Below, in pieces: positions 6,126 through 12,463 of a stretch of DNA of 17,572 nt (position 1 is the stretch's first letter; each line of letters starts with the position of its first letter). The DNA is from an uncultured Erysipelotrichaceae bacterium (lineage in GTDB: Bacteria > Bacillota_I > Bacilli_A > Erysipelotrichales > Erysipelotrichaceae), in contig CALCFG010000070.1 of assembly GCA_937900565.1 (NCBI GenBank), positions 1-17,572 on the forward strand, written 5' to 3'. Made by a program: the position numbers and the translations under genes. The notes beneath the pieces are model-generated. The model saw only the letters and a program-made list of their open reading frames with translations. It was not told the DNA's origin and made no database searches.

Positions 6126-7910
6126 TTATTGGTCAATTGGTCCACGGAATGCTGTGGTGTATCCATTGGTATGATTAAAATTCACTACATCCACTACTTT
6201 ATAGAGATTATTATCAAACGTTACTATAGTTATGCCTGAATTATTAAATGTATATTCCACGTCATCAATAACAATATCGGCAATATTAGCGTCTTCATAG
6301 CTACTTAAATAGACATCTTTATCAAATAAATACGTAAATAATTCCACACCCATTTCATCCGCTTGATGAATATAATTATCATTACTGGAAATAATGCTAT
6401 GATACATTCCCTCATAATTATCGTTATCTAGGCTATTCATTAATGCATTACATTCATTATCACACCGTGTTGTGGTTATTAAATATGAGTAGTTTTTGTT
6501 AGATTTTAACGCTTTGATATAGGCATTAAAATTCATAATATTCATTAATGCATAATCCCCATCTTTATATACATTCTCAAAAAAGAAGGTTGGTGTACGG
6601 GTAATGGTATCTAAACCATAATATGTGGCAACTTCTTGATTAATTTTACTTTCAGGATCACTATCAATATCCACCAACTGCTTCATCGGATTATAAAAAC
6701 TCATAAATTCTGAGTTATACTCAGATACTACGACATTTTGATTACCATAATCTAATTGCGATTCAATTGCTTGATTACGTTGCATTGCTTGAATAAAGAA
6801 ATATCCATTATCCAACAATGCAAAAGCATACGTAGCAAATGATAATCCCATCACCAACGCACAGAAAGCATTAATTGGCATTGTTTTTTTAAATAAAGGC
6901 ATTAGCGCATAGAGTGCATTACCACACGCAACCACGATCCATAAGCTTGCTGCATATTGACTTCGATCATAATAAATCGTTACTGGTGTTAATATCATAG
7001 CCACACTACAGGCTATCCCACACACTAAAGGTAACCCTATTAATACCCCTGATTGCTTCGCATTTTTGCTTCCAATAATCATTCCCAAACCAACAAATAC
7101 GGTCAATATTAAGGAAAACATTCCTTTCTCACTGCTAAACAACACTTCCAACAATTGATTAACTTGATGTACGTAGGCATATAACCCCGATAAAGGCGGT
7201 AATTGTCCCGCACGCACATAATTACCAGGTGCCAGTATCATCATTAAAAAGCCAAACAAGCAACTGCTAAATCCAACCAAATAAGGTATCCATACCTTTT
7301 TATGATGAACAATTAATTCAATAAAGCCCATCAATAATAGATAAAGCAATGCAGCACCTCCAGCATTTTCATTGCTCCACCCTGCCATAACTCCCATAAT
7401 GATTAAATACAGATAGTTAAAATGAATTGAATGGTCATAATGCATACGGTACGGAAGTAAAAACGCAAAGATAATCGTTGCCATCCATAAATAATTACAA
7501 CTTCCAGTTAACCATAAATTTGTTTGTCCAAACCAAGGGGCAAACAAAAAGATTAATCCACTAATAATAATTAGTGGTTTGGGATTTGTTAACTCAAGTT
7601 TGCCACTGCTATGCCAATTTAAAATGACAATGAGTAAAACAAATACTAGACTATTTATAAAAGAAAATATTACTTTAGGTAACATTAAAAAAGTACGTGC
7701 AAACACATGTGCCACACTTCGTCCACCCCATGAGAAATATTGAATCTTTTCAAGTTGAAATACTTCCAGTAAGGTATTGGCTGTCGCATAAGCATAATCA
7801 TCAGCTACCAATGGAGTCAATAAATTAAGTATCAATATCAAGATAAAAATGGCAATCAATGTTACGATACAAGATTTGCTTAACCATTTGTGTTTTTTTA
7901 AATTATTCAT
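6126..7910 (-). CDS. DUF6056-like polytopic membrane protein (GT-C-like)
   Basis: Large membrane protein of 594 residues. It has an N-terminal hydrophobic helix (about 13-33), then VADDYAYA at 35-42 in the first outer loop, WGGRSVAH at 61-68, WLTGSCNYLW at 133-142, WSNENAGG at 178-185 and APGNYVR at 227-233. Ten or so hydrophobic segments run to about residue 395, followed by a hydrophilic C-terminal domain of about 190 residues. These motifs fit the DUF6056 family. The acidic pair after the first helix resembles the catalytic position of GT-C glycosyltransferases, so a role in decorating surface glycans is a reasonable guess but not shown. It is a single gene with its own terminator. No Shine-Dalgarno sequence is visible before the ATG, and a possible -10 box lies only 8 bases away, so the mRNA could be leaderless. 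The divergent partner is the small DUF6465-like gene. Confidence 0.75.
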   Translation of the reverse strand: MNNLKKHKWLSKSCIVTLIAIFILILILNLLTPLVADDYAYATANTLLEVFQLEKIQYFSWGGRSVAHVFARTFLMLPKVIFSFINSLVFVLLIVILNWHSSGKLELTNPKPLIIISGLIFLFAPWFGQTNLWLTGSCNYLWMATIIFAFLLPYRMHYDHSIHFNYLYLIIMGVMAGWSNENAGGAALLYLLLMGFIELIVHHKKVWIPYLVGFSSCLFGFLMMILAPGNYVRAGQLPPLSGLYAYVHQVNQLLEVLFSSEKGMFSLILTVFVGLGMIIGSKNAKQSGVLIGLPLVCGIACSVAMILTPVTIYYDRSQYAASLWIVVACGNALYALMPLFKKTMPINAFCALVMGLSFATYAFALLDNGYFFIQAMQRNQAIESQLDYGNQNVVVSEYNSEFMSFYNPMKQLVDIDSDPESKINQEVATYYGLDTITRTPTFFFENVYKDGDYALMNIMNFNAYIKALKSNKNYSYLITTTRCDNECNALMNSLDNDNYEGMYHSIISSNDNYIHQADEMGVELFTYLFDKDVYLSSYEDANIADIVIDDVEYTFNNSGITIVTFDNNLYKVVDVVNFNHTNGYTTAFRGPIDQ

Positions 7911-8015
7911 AGTATCTATTTTACATGATAGTCATCATTATTGACCAAAGTTTTACAAATGGTAATCAGAATCCAAAAATAGCTTAAATATTAGCATTTT
8001 TCAGAGTGTTTACCG

Positions 8016-8035
8016 CTGTGTAAAGCCTTACACAG
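8016..8035. promoter_or_regulatory. Strong palindrome between divergent DUF6056-like and DUF6465-like genes
   Basis: CTGTGTAA (8016-8023) and TTACACAG (8028-8035) are exact reverse complements around AGCC. The element ends 10 bases upstream of the plus-strand -35 box. It resembles a cre site in its TGTAA/TTACA arms but has GC, not CG, in the core, so a different regulator is likely. No T run follows, which argues against a terminator. Confidence 0.6.
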
Positions 8036-8045
8036 ACTTAATCCG

Positions 8046-8073
8046 TTGACTTATTTTTTGTTTAAGCTAAACT
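8046..8073 (+). promoter_or_regulatory. Promoter of the DUF6465-like gene
   Basis: TTGACT (8046-8051), a 16-base spacer and TAAACT (8068-8073) form a moderate sigma-A promoter. A small palindrome, GTTTA/TAAAC, spans the end of the spacer and the -10 box (8060-8072). Confidence 0.5.
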
Positions 8074-8107
8074 ATACGCGTCGAAAGAATTGACAAGGAG
8101 TTTAGAA

Positions 8108-8317
8108 ATGAAAGTTTTAACATTAGTGCAAGCAAATGGTAATGAGTTAAATGTAGCAGATATTGAAAAACAAGTTAAAGAAGAAGTAAAATTAGCTGGT
8201 TATAAAGTTAAAGATATCAAATCCTTAAATATTTATGTTAAACCTGTTGAAAACGAAGTTTACTACACAGTAACATTCGTTAAAGGTGATGACTTAAATA
8301 AAAAATTAGGTGAATAA
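8108..8317 (+). CDS. Small DUF6465-like protein
   Basis: A 69-residue soluble, charged protein. The layout is a short strand (MKVLTLVQANG), a helix with KQVKEEVKLAGYKVKDI (about 21-37), then SLNIYVKPVENEVYYTVTF (about 39-57). The segment IKSLNIYVKPxENxVYY matches what I recall of DUF6465, small proteins of Clostridia and relatives with no known function. Many relatives carry a long disordered or lysine-rich N-terminal extension; this one lacks it and is essentially the bare domain. The start is set by AAGGAG, 7 bases before the ATG at 8108; an in-frame codon at 8090 has no ribosome site. It is a single gene between a clear promoter and a strong terminator, preceded by a long palindrome, so it appears to be individually regulated. 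Confidence 0.75.
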   Translation: MKVLTLVQANGNELNVADIEKQVKEEVKLAGYKVKDIKSLNIYVKPVENEVYYTVTFVKGDDLNKKLGE

Positions 8318-8344
8318 TCCAGCGATTTTTAATCACTTGCAAAT

Positions 8345-8381
8345 AAAGCCAATGCATAGACTCTACATGCATTGGCTTTTT
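8345..8381 (+). terminator. Terminator of the DUF6465-like gene
   Basis: A perfect 13-bp stem (8345-8357 with 8367-8379, core GCCAATGCAT) with a 9-base loop is followed by TTTTT. This is one of the strongest hairpins in the window. Confidence 0.92.
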
Positions 8382-8417
8382 GGTTATCCCTTTTTGTCAT
8401 CCAATAATATTTACGCT

Positions 8418-8450
8418 AAAAAAAGATGATACTTCATCAGTACCATCTTT
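8418..8450 (-). terminator. Terminator of eno
   Basis: On the minus strand an 11-bp stem with one G-U pair (AAAGATG/CATCTTT core, 8422-8428 with 8444-8450) runs into seven T. It faces the plus-strand terminator at 8345-8381, so each convergent unit has its own stop. Confidence 0.88.
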
Positions 8451-8465
8451 AATGTGAGGAATCAA

Positions 8466-9761
8466 CTATTTTAAGTTGTAGAAGCAATCAGCACCTTGGT
8501 ATTCAGCAACAGGTCCTAATTCTTCTTCGATTCTCATTAATTGGTTGTATTTAGCAACACGGTCTGTACGGCTCATAGAACCAGTTTTAATTTGACCAGC
8601 ATTGAAACCAACAGCGATATCAGCAATAGTTGTATCTTCTGTTTCACCAGATCTGTGAGAAACTACGCAAGTGTAACCAGCTTTTTTAGCCATTTCCATT
8701 GCATCAAATGTTTCAGTTAAGCTACCAACTTGGTTAACTTTAATTAAGATAGCGTTAGCAATACCAGCTTCGATACCTTTTTTAAGGATTGATGGGTTAG
8801 TTACGAATAAGTCGTCACCAACTAATTGGATTTTCTTACCTAAACGGTCAGTTAATTTTTTCCAACCATCCCAGTCGTTTTCTCCTAAACCATCTTCAAT
8901 TGATACGATTGGATATTTAGCAATCCATTCTTCATACATATCAATCATTTCTTCGCTAGTTTTTACACCACCGTTAGATTTTTTCAATTCATACAATTTA
9001 GTTTCTGGATTGTAGAATTCACTGGAAGCAACGTCCATAGCAATGCAAATATCTTTACCAGGAACGAAACCAGCTTTAGTAATAGCTTCTACCAATAATT
9101 CTAATGGTTCTTCATTACCATCTTTACAGCTTGGTGCGAAACCACCTTCATCACCAACGTTTGTATTATAACCTTTAGCTTTTAATACAGATTTTAAAGT
9201 ATGGAATGTATCTGCTCCCATTTGAACAGCTTCTTTGATTGATTTAGCACCAACAGGCATAATCATGAATTCTTGGAAGTCAACTGTAGAGTCAGCATGG
9301 CTACCACCGTTGATAACGTTCATCATAGGAACTGGCAATACTTTACCATTGAAACCACCGAAGTATTTGTATAAAGGCATACCATAATAATCAGCAGCTG
9401 CACGAGCACAAGCCATTGATACAGATAAGATAGCATTTGCACCTAAATTAGATTTGAAATCAGTACCATCTAATTCTAACATTACTTGGTCAATTGCATT
9501 TTGATCTCTAACGTCCATACCTAAGATTGCATCAGCAATTTTAGTGTTTACATTATCAACCGCTTTAGTAACACCTTTACCAGAGAAACGAGATTTATCT
9601 CCATCTCTTAATTCCAATGCTTCTCTTTCACCAGTAGAAGCTCCACTTGGAACCATTGCTCTTCCGAATGCACCACTTTCAGTAGTTACTTCACATTCAA
9701 TCGTTGGGTTACCACGAGAATCGATTACTTCACGTGCATAAACATCAATAATAGTTGGCAT
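8466..9761 (-). CDS. eno: Enolase
   Basis: Glycolytic enzyme that dehydrates 2-phosphoglycerate to phosphoenolpyruvate in the cytoplasm, with magnesium. At 431 residues it has the standard length. Visible active-site elements are the mobile loop SGASTGE (39-45), GGSHAD with His155, Glu205 in GDEGGFAP, the metal ligands Asp243 (MDVASSEFY), Glu289 (SIEDG) and Asp316 (VGDDLF), the catalytic Lys341 (LIKVNQ), and His369 in SHRSGE. GSMSRTDR at 395-402 is a family signature. GGAGG sits 13 bases before the ATG, a longish spacing. It is monocistronic, with its own terminator, and is divergent from the hydrogenase operon. No other lower-glycolysis gene is adjacent. Confidence 0.98.
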   Translation of the reverse strand: MPTIIDVYAREVIDSRGNPTIECEVTTESGAFGRAMVPSGASTGEREALELRDGDKSRFSGKGVTKAVDNVNTKIADAILGMDVRDQNAIDQVMLELDGTDFKSNLGANAILSVSMACARAAADYYGMPLYKYFGGFNGKVLPVPMMNVINGGSHADSTVDFQEFMIMPVGAKSIKEAVQMGADTFHTLKSVLKAKGYNTNVGDEGGFAPSCKDGNEEPLELLVEAITKAGFVPGKDICIAMDVASSEFYNPETKLYELKKSNGGVKTSEEMIDMYEEWIAKYPIVSIEDGLGENDWDGWKKLTDRLGKKIQLVGDDLFVTNPSILKKGIEAGIANAILIKVNQVGSLTETFDAMEMAKKAGYTCVVSHRSGETEDTTIADIAVGFNAGQIKTGSMSRTDRVAKYNQLMRIEEELGPVAEYQGADCFYNLK

Positions 9762-9799
9762 AATTTATTTTTTTCCTCCATATATCTATGCTACTTAGT

Positions 9800-9805
9800 A
9801 TTATA
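9800..9805 (-). promoter_or_regulatory. eno promoter -10 box
   Basis: A consensus TATAAT on the minus strand lies about 38 bases before the enolase ATG, with a predicted start near 9793. No good -35 hexamer is found at the usual distance, so the promoter assignment rests mostly on this box. Confidence 0.5.
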
Positions 9806-9883
9806 GCGCATATATTTATTGAATAGTCGAATAAACTTGTTAATTTAAGCTCAAACTATGTTAATTCAAACATTAAAAATTAT

Positions 9884-9897
9884 GAAAACGGTTAAAA
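9884..9897. promoter_or_regulatory. Weak cre-like site in the eno-hyd spacer
   Basis: TGAAAACGGTTAAA agrees with the cre consensus at 12 of 14 positions, failing at the pyrimidine after CG and at the late C. It is about 97 bases before the predicted eno start and 141 before the hyd start, so its target is unclear. Confidence 0.3.
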
Positions 9898-9997
9898 TCG
9901 TGAATATAATGTAAAGTTTAACAAAGTTAGACTTTTTTAACTTTTTAAAGTCGAAAAAGTGTTTCATTAATTAATTAAATAACTTATCTAAAGCACA

Positions 9998-10025
9998 TTG
10001 ATTACTAAAAAAACAGTGTTACAAT
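9998..10025 (+). promoter_or_regulatory. Promoter of the hydCBA operon
   Basis: TTGATT (9998-10003), a 16-base spacer and TACAAT (10020-10025) give a good sigma-A promoter with a start near 10032, about 70 bases before the hydC ATG. Confidence 0.65.
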
Positions 10026-10031
10026 CATAAA

Positions 10032-10045
10032 TGTAAACGCTTACT
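10032..10045. promoter_or_regulatory. Cre site overlapping the hyd transcription start
   Basis: TGTAAACGCTTACT fits the consensus TGWAARCGYTWWCW at all 14 positions. It begins at the predicted transcription start, where bound CcpA would block initiation or early elongation, so repression of the hydrogenase during rapid sugar use is the simplest prediction. Confidence 0.75.
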
Positions 10046-10046
10046 T

Positions 10047-10094
10047 AATCTGCTTTGTACAGATTTTAAGCAGCTAACTTAGTAGTTAAAGGAG
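10047..10094 (+). promoter_or_regulatory. Hairpin-rich leader of the hyd operon with its ribosome site
   Basis: Two overlapping, mutually exclusive stems are possible: AATCTG/CAGATT (10047-10052 with 10060-10065) and CTGCTT/AAGCAG (10050-10055 with 10068-10073). A third small stem, TAACT/AGTTA (10075-10079 with 10084-10088), touches the AAAGGAG ribosome site at 10088-10094. The stems are short; a regulatory role is possible but unproven. Confidence 0.35.
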
Positions 10095-10101
10095 ATTTAT
10101 A

Positions 10102-10599
10102 ATGACTTGTAATTGTACGCGTCAAAGGATTCAAGAAGCATTGGATCCAATCTTTGCCAAATATCCGCAAACAGAGGATTACTTGATCATGATTTTAAAT
10201 GATGTGCAAGAACGCTTTGGTTACATTCCTTTGGATGCTCAATACATAATTAGTGAGCATTTGGATGTATCGATGGCACACATCTATGGTGTCATTACGT
10301 TTTATTCCCGCTTTTCATTAAAACCAAAAGGAAAATATGTACTCTCCGTTTGTTTGGGTACGGCATGCTTTGTTAAAGGCAGTAAAAATTTATTGAATAC
10401 TGCGTGTCGCAAATTAGGGATTAACCCGGGTGAAACTACCAAAGATGGGTTGTTTAGTATTGATGAAGTACGGTGTGTTGGTGCATGTGGGCTTGCCCCC
10501 GTGTTTATGATCAATGACACAACCTATGGTAAAGCCAGCGCTTCAAAACTAAGCGAAGTCATTGATGAAATTTATGCAAAGGAGAAAGGCAATGAATGA
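10102..10599 (+). CDS. hydC: HydC/NuoE-like [2Fe-2S] subunit of the [FeFe] hydrogenase
   Basis: Small electron-transfer subunit of 165 residues that, in trimeric bifurcating hydrogenases, pairs with the flavin subunit HydB. It has the NuoE layout: an N-terminal helical part (residues 7-75, with the conserved FGYIP and YGVxTFYSRF segments), then a thioredoxin-like fold binding one [2Fe-2S] cluster through Cys84 and Cys89 (CLGTAC) and Cys125 and Cys129 (CVGAC). Two additional cysteines, Cys3 and Cys5, lie at the extreme N-terminus and are not part of the known site. The ATG follows AAAGGAG by 7 bases. It is first of three genes; its stop overlaps the hydB start by 8 bases, so the two are translationally coupled. 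A NuoE of an NADH or formate dehydrogenase would look alike, but the HydA downstream settles the role. Confidence 0.93.
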   Translation: MTCNCTRQRIQEALDPIFAKYPQTEDYLIMILNDVQERFGYIPLDAQYIISEHLDVSMAHIYGVITFYSRFSLKPKGKYVLSVCLGTACFVKGSKNLLNTACRKLGINPGETTKDGLFSIDEVRCVGACGLAPVFMINDTTYGKASASKLSEVIDEIYAKEKGNE

Positions 10600-12451
10600 A
10601 CAACTAGCAAAAATTCAATCTATATATGAAACAATGCATGACCGTTTAGCATCCCGCTTATACGATATACCAAGCCTTGAAACACATATTCTTGTTTGCC
10701 ATGGGCCAGGTTGTTTTTCGAATCACAGTGAATTAATTTTAGATAAATTACAACAATGCATCGCAGATTATCGTTTAGAAAATGTTCGTGTCATCCAAAC
10801 CGGTTGTATCGGATTGTGCAGTGAAGGGCCTGTGGTTGTTATTCGTCCCGACGATACATTCTATGCAAATGTGAGTGTGGAAGATTGTGAAGAAATCATA
10901 ACCTCCCATGTCATGAATCACACTGTAGTAAAACGGCTTTTAGTAAAAGAAGTCACTGGATTACAAATTCAAAAATTAAATGATTTAGCTTTCTATAAAA
11001 AACAAAAACGAATTGCATTACGTAATGTGGGTGTGGTAGATCCTGAAAAGATTGAAGACTATATCGCCTTTGATGGCTATCAAGCATTGCAAAAATCATT
11101 ATTTGAGCTAACACCCAGTGAGGTAATTGATATCATTCGTGCTTCTGGATTAAGAGGACGCGGTGGTGCTGGTTTCCCTACGGGAAGAAAATGGGCTTTA
11201 ACCGCACAAGAAGAAAGTGATATCAAATACGTTGTGTGCAATGCCGATGAAGGAGATCCAGGTGCTTTTATGGATCGTTCCATTTTGGAAGGAGACCCAT
11301 TTGGTGTCTTGGAAGCCATGACAATTTGTGGCTATGCCATTGGTGCTCAAAAAGGATATATTTATGTCCGTGCTGAATATCCATATGCAGTTAAACGCTT
11401 AACCAACGCCATTGCCTTAAGTCGCCAATTTGCTACATTAGGTGATCACATCTTTGGTACAGACTTTAGTTTTGATATTGATATTCGCCTTGGTGCTGGT
11501 GCGTTTGTTTGTGGTGAAGAAACCGCCTTGTTGGAAAGTATTGAAGGCAAACGTGGGCAACCACGCGTTAAACCCCCTTATCCAGCTCAAAAAGGTTTAT
11601 TTGGTAAACCAACAGTTATCAACAATGTTGAAACATTTGCAAACATCACCAAAATTATTAATGATGGCGCAGAAGCTTTCAATGCCATTGGCACTGCAAC
11701 CAGTAAAGGAACAAAAGTATTTGCTCTAGGTGGCAATGTTCATAATACTGGATTGGTAGAAGTACCAATGGGAACAACCTTACGCGAAATCATTTATGAC
11801 ATTGGCGGTGGTATTCCGAATAATAAAAAATTCAAAGCTGCCCAAACAGGCGGTCCAAGTGGTGGATGCATACCTGTGGAACATTTAGATACACCTATTG
11901 ATTATGAATCATTAGCACAAATTGGATCGATGATGGGAAGTGGTGGACTCATTGTAATGGATGAAACCAAATGCATGGTCGATATTGCACGTTTCTATCT
12001 TGATTTTACCGTCAGTGAATCGTGTGGAAAATGCACACCTTGTCGTATTGGGACAAAACGTATGTTAGAAATATTAAATCGCATCTGTGAGGGTAAAGCC
12101 GATGGTCAAGATTTATATAAATTAGAAAAACTGGCACATGTTATTCAAAATGCATCAATATGTGGCTTAGGACAAACCGCCCCTAACCCAGTATTGTCCA
12201 CTTTAAAATTCTTTAGGGATGAATACAATGAACATGTATATCATCACCGTTGCCCAACGGGTACATGCAAAGCATTATCCGTAATTAAAATTGATCCATC
12301 CAGTTGTAAAGGATGTGGCTTATGTGCGAAGAATTGTCCAGTCAATGCCATTAGTGGCGCGATTAAACAAGCACATTACATAGATCCATCCGTTTGCATT
12401 AAGTGCGGAACTTGTGTAACCATTTGTCCATTTGGTGCAATTAACCATTAA
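10592..12451 (+). CDS. hydB: HydB/NuoF-like NAD- and FMN-binding subunit of the [FeFe] hydrogenase
   Basis: Flavin subunit of 619 residues, the site where NAD(H) meets the iron-sulfur chain. Domains in order: an N-terminal thioredoxin-like [2Fe-2S] domain (Cys36, Cys41, Cys72, Cys76); the NuoF core with the FMN/NADH loop GLRGRGGAGFPTGRKW (186-201), NADEGDPGAFMDR (217-229), CGEETALLESIEG (307-319) and an SLBB part near 375-430; the [4Fe-4S] site Cys478, Cys481, Cys484 and Cys524; the pair Cys554/Cys559 (CPTGTC), a region reported to hold zinc in HydB proteins; and a C-terminal 2x[4Fe-4S] ferredoxin (Cys572, 575, 578, 582 and Cys602, 605, 608, 612). This is the full HydB architecture of electron-bifurcating enzymes. 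The start at 10592 is chosen because AAAGGAG lies 7 bases upstream; a longer frame begins at 10562 with no ribosome site. Confidence 0.95.
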   Translation: MNEQLAKIQSIYETMHDRLASRLYDIPSLETHILVCHGPGCFSNHSELILDKLQQCIADYRLENVRVIQTGCIGLCSEGPVVVIRPDDTFYANVSVEDCEEIITSHVMNHTVVKRLLVKEVTGLQIQKLNDLAFYKKQKRIALRNVGVVDPEKIEDYIAFDGYQALQKSLFELTPSEVIDIIRASGLRGRGGAGFPTGRKWALTAQEESDIKYVVCNADEGDPGAFMDRSILEGDPFGVLEAMTICGYAIGAQKGYIYVRAEYPYAVKRLTNAIALSRQFATLGDHIFGTDFSFDIDIRLGAGAFVCGEETALLESIEGKRGQPRVKPPYPAQKGLFGKPTVINNVETFANITKIINDGAEAFNAIGTATSKGTKVFALGGNVHNTGLVEVPMGTTLREIIYDIGGGIPNNKKFKAAQTGGPSGGCIPVEHLDTPIDYESLAQIGSMMGSGGLIVMDETKCMVDIARFYLDFTVSESCGKCTPCRIGTKRMLEILNRICEGKADGQDLYKLEKLAHVIQNASICGLGQTAPNPVLSTLKFFRDEYNEHVYHHRCPTGTCKALSVIKIDPSSCKGCGLCAKNCPVNAISGAIKQAHYIDPSVCIKCGTCVTICPFGAINH

Positions 12452-12463
12452 AGGAGACCAACT

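Larger units (their letters stand above)
9762..10101. other. Intergenic region between divergent eno and hydCBA
   Basis: This 340-base AT-rich spacer carries the eno promoter at one end and the hyd promoter, cre site and leader hairpins at the other. The middle (about 9840-9970) holds a weak cre-like site and an inverted repeat, GACTTT/AAAGTC (9930-9935 with 9947-9952), inside T/A-rich sequence. I see no open reading frame with a ribosome site and no RNA gene. Confidence 0.7.

Noticed and set aside
9837..9880. Possible Rex (NADH-sensing) half-sites TTGTTAA and ATGTTAA near the eno promoter
   Set aside because: The second half of each candidate does not match TTAACAA; only isolated half-sites are present in AT-rich DNA.
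9930..9952. Inverted repeat GACTTT/AAAGTC in the eno-hyd spacer
   Set aside because: Six base pairs in a T/A-rich tract, not positioned against either promoter; likely chance.
11442..11729. 95-codon plus-strand frame inside hydB
   Set aside because: It is a different frame of the conserved NuoF core; the hydB frame carries all the cofactor motifs.
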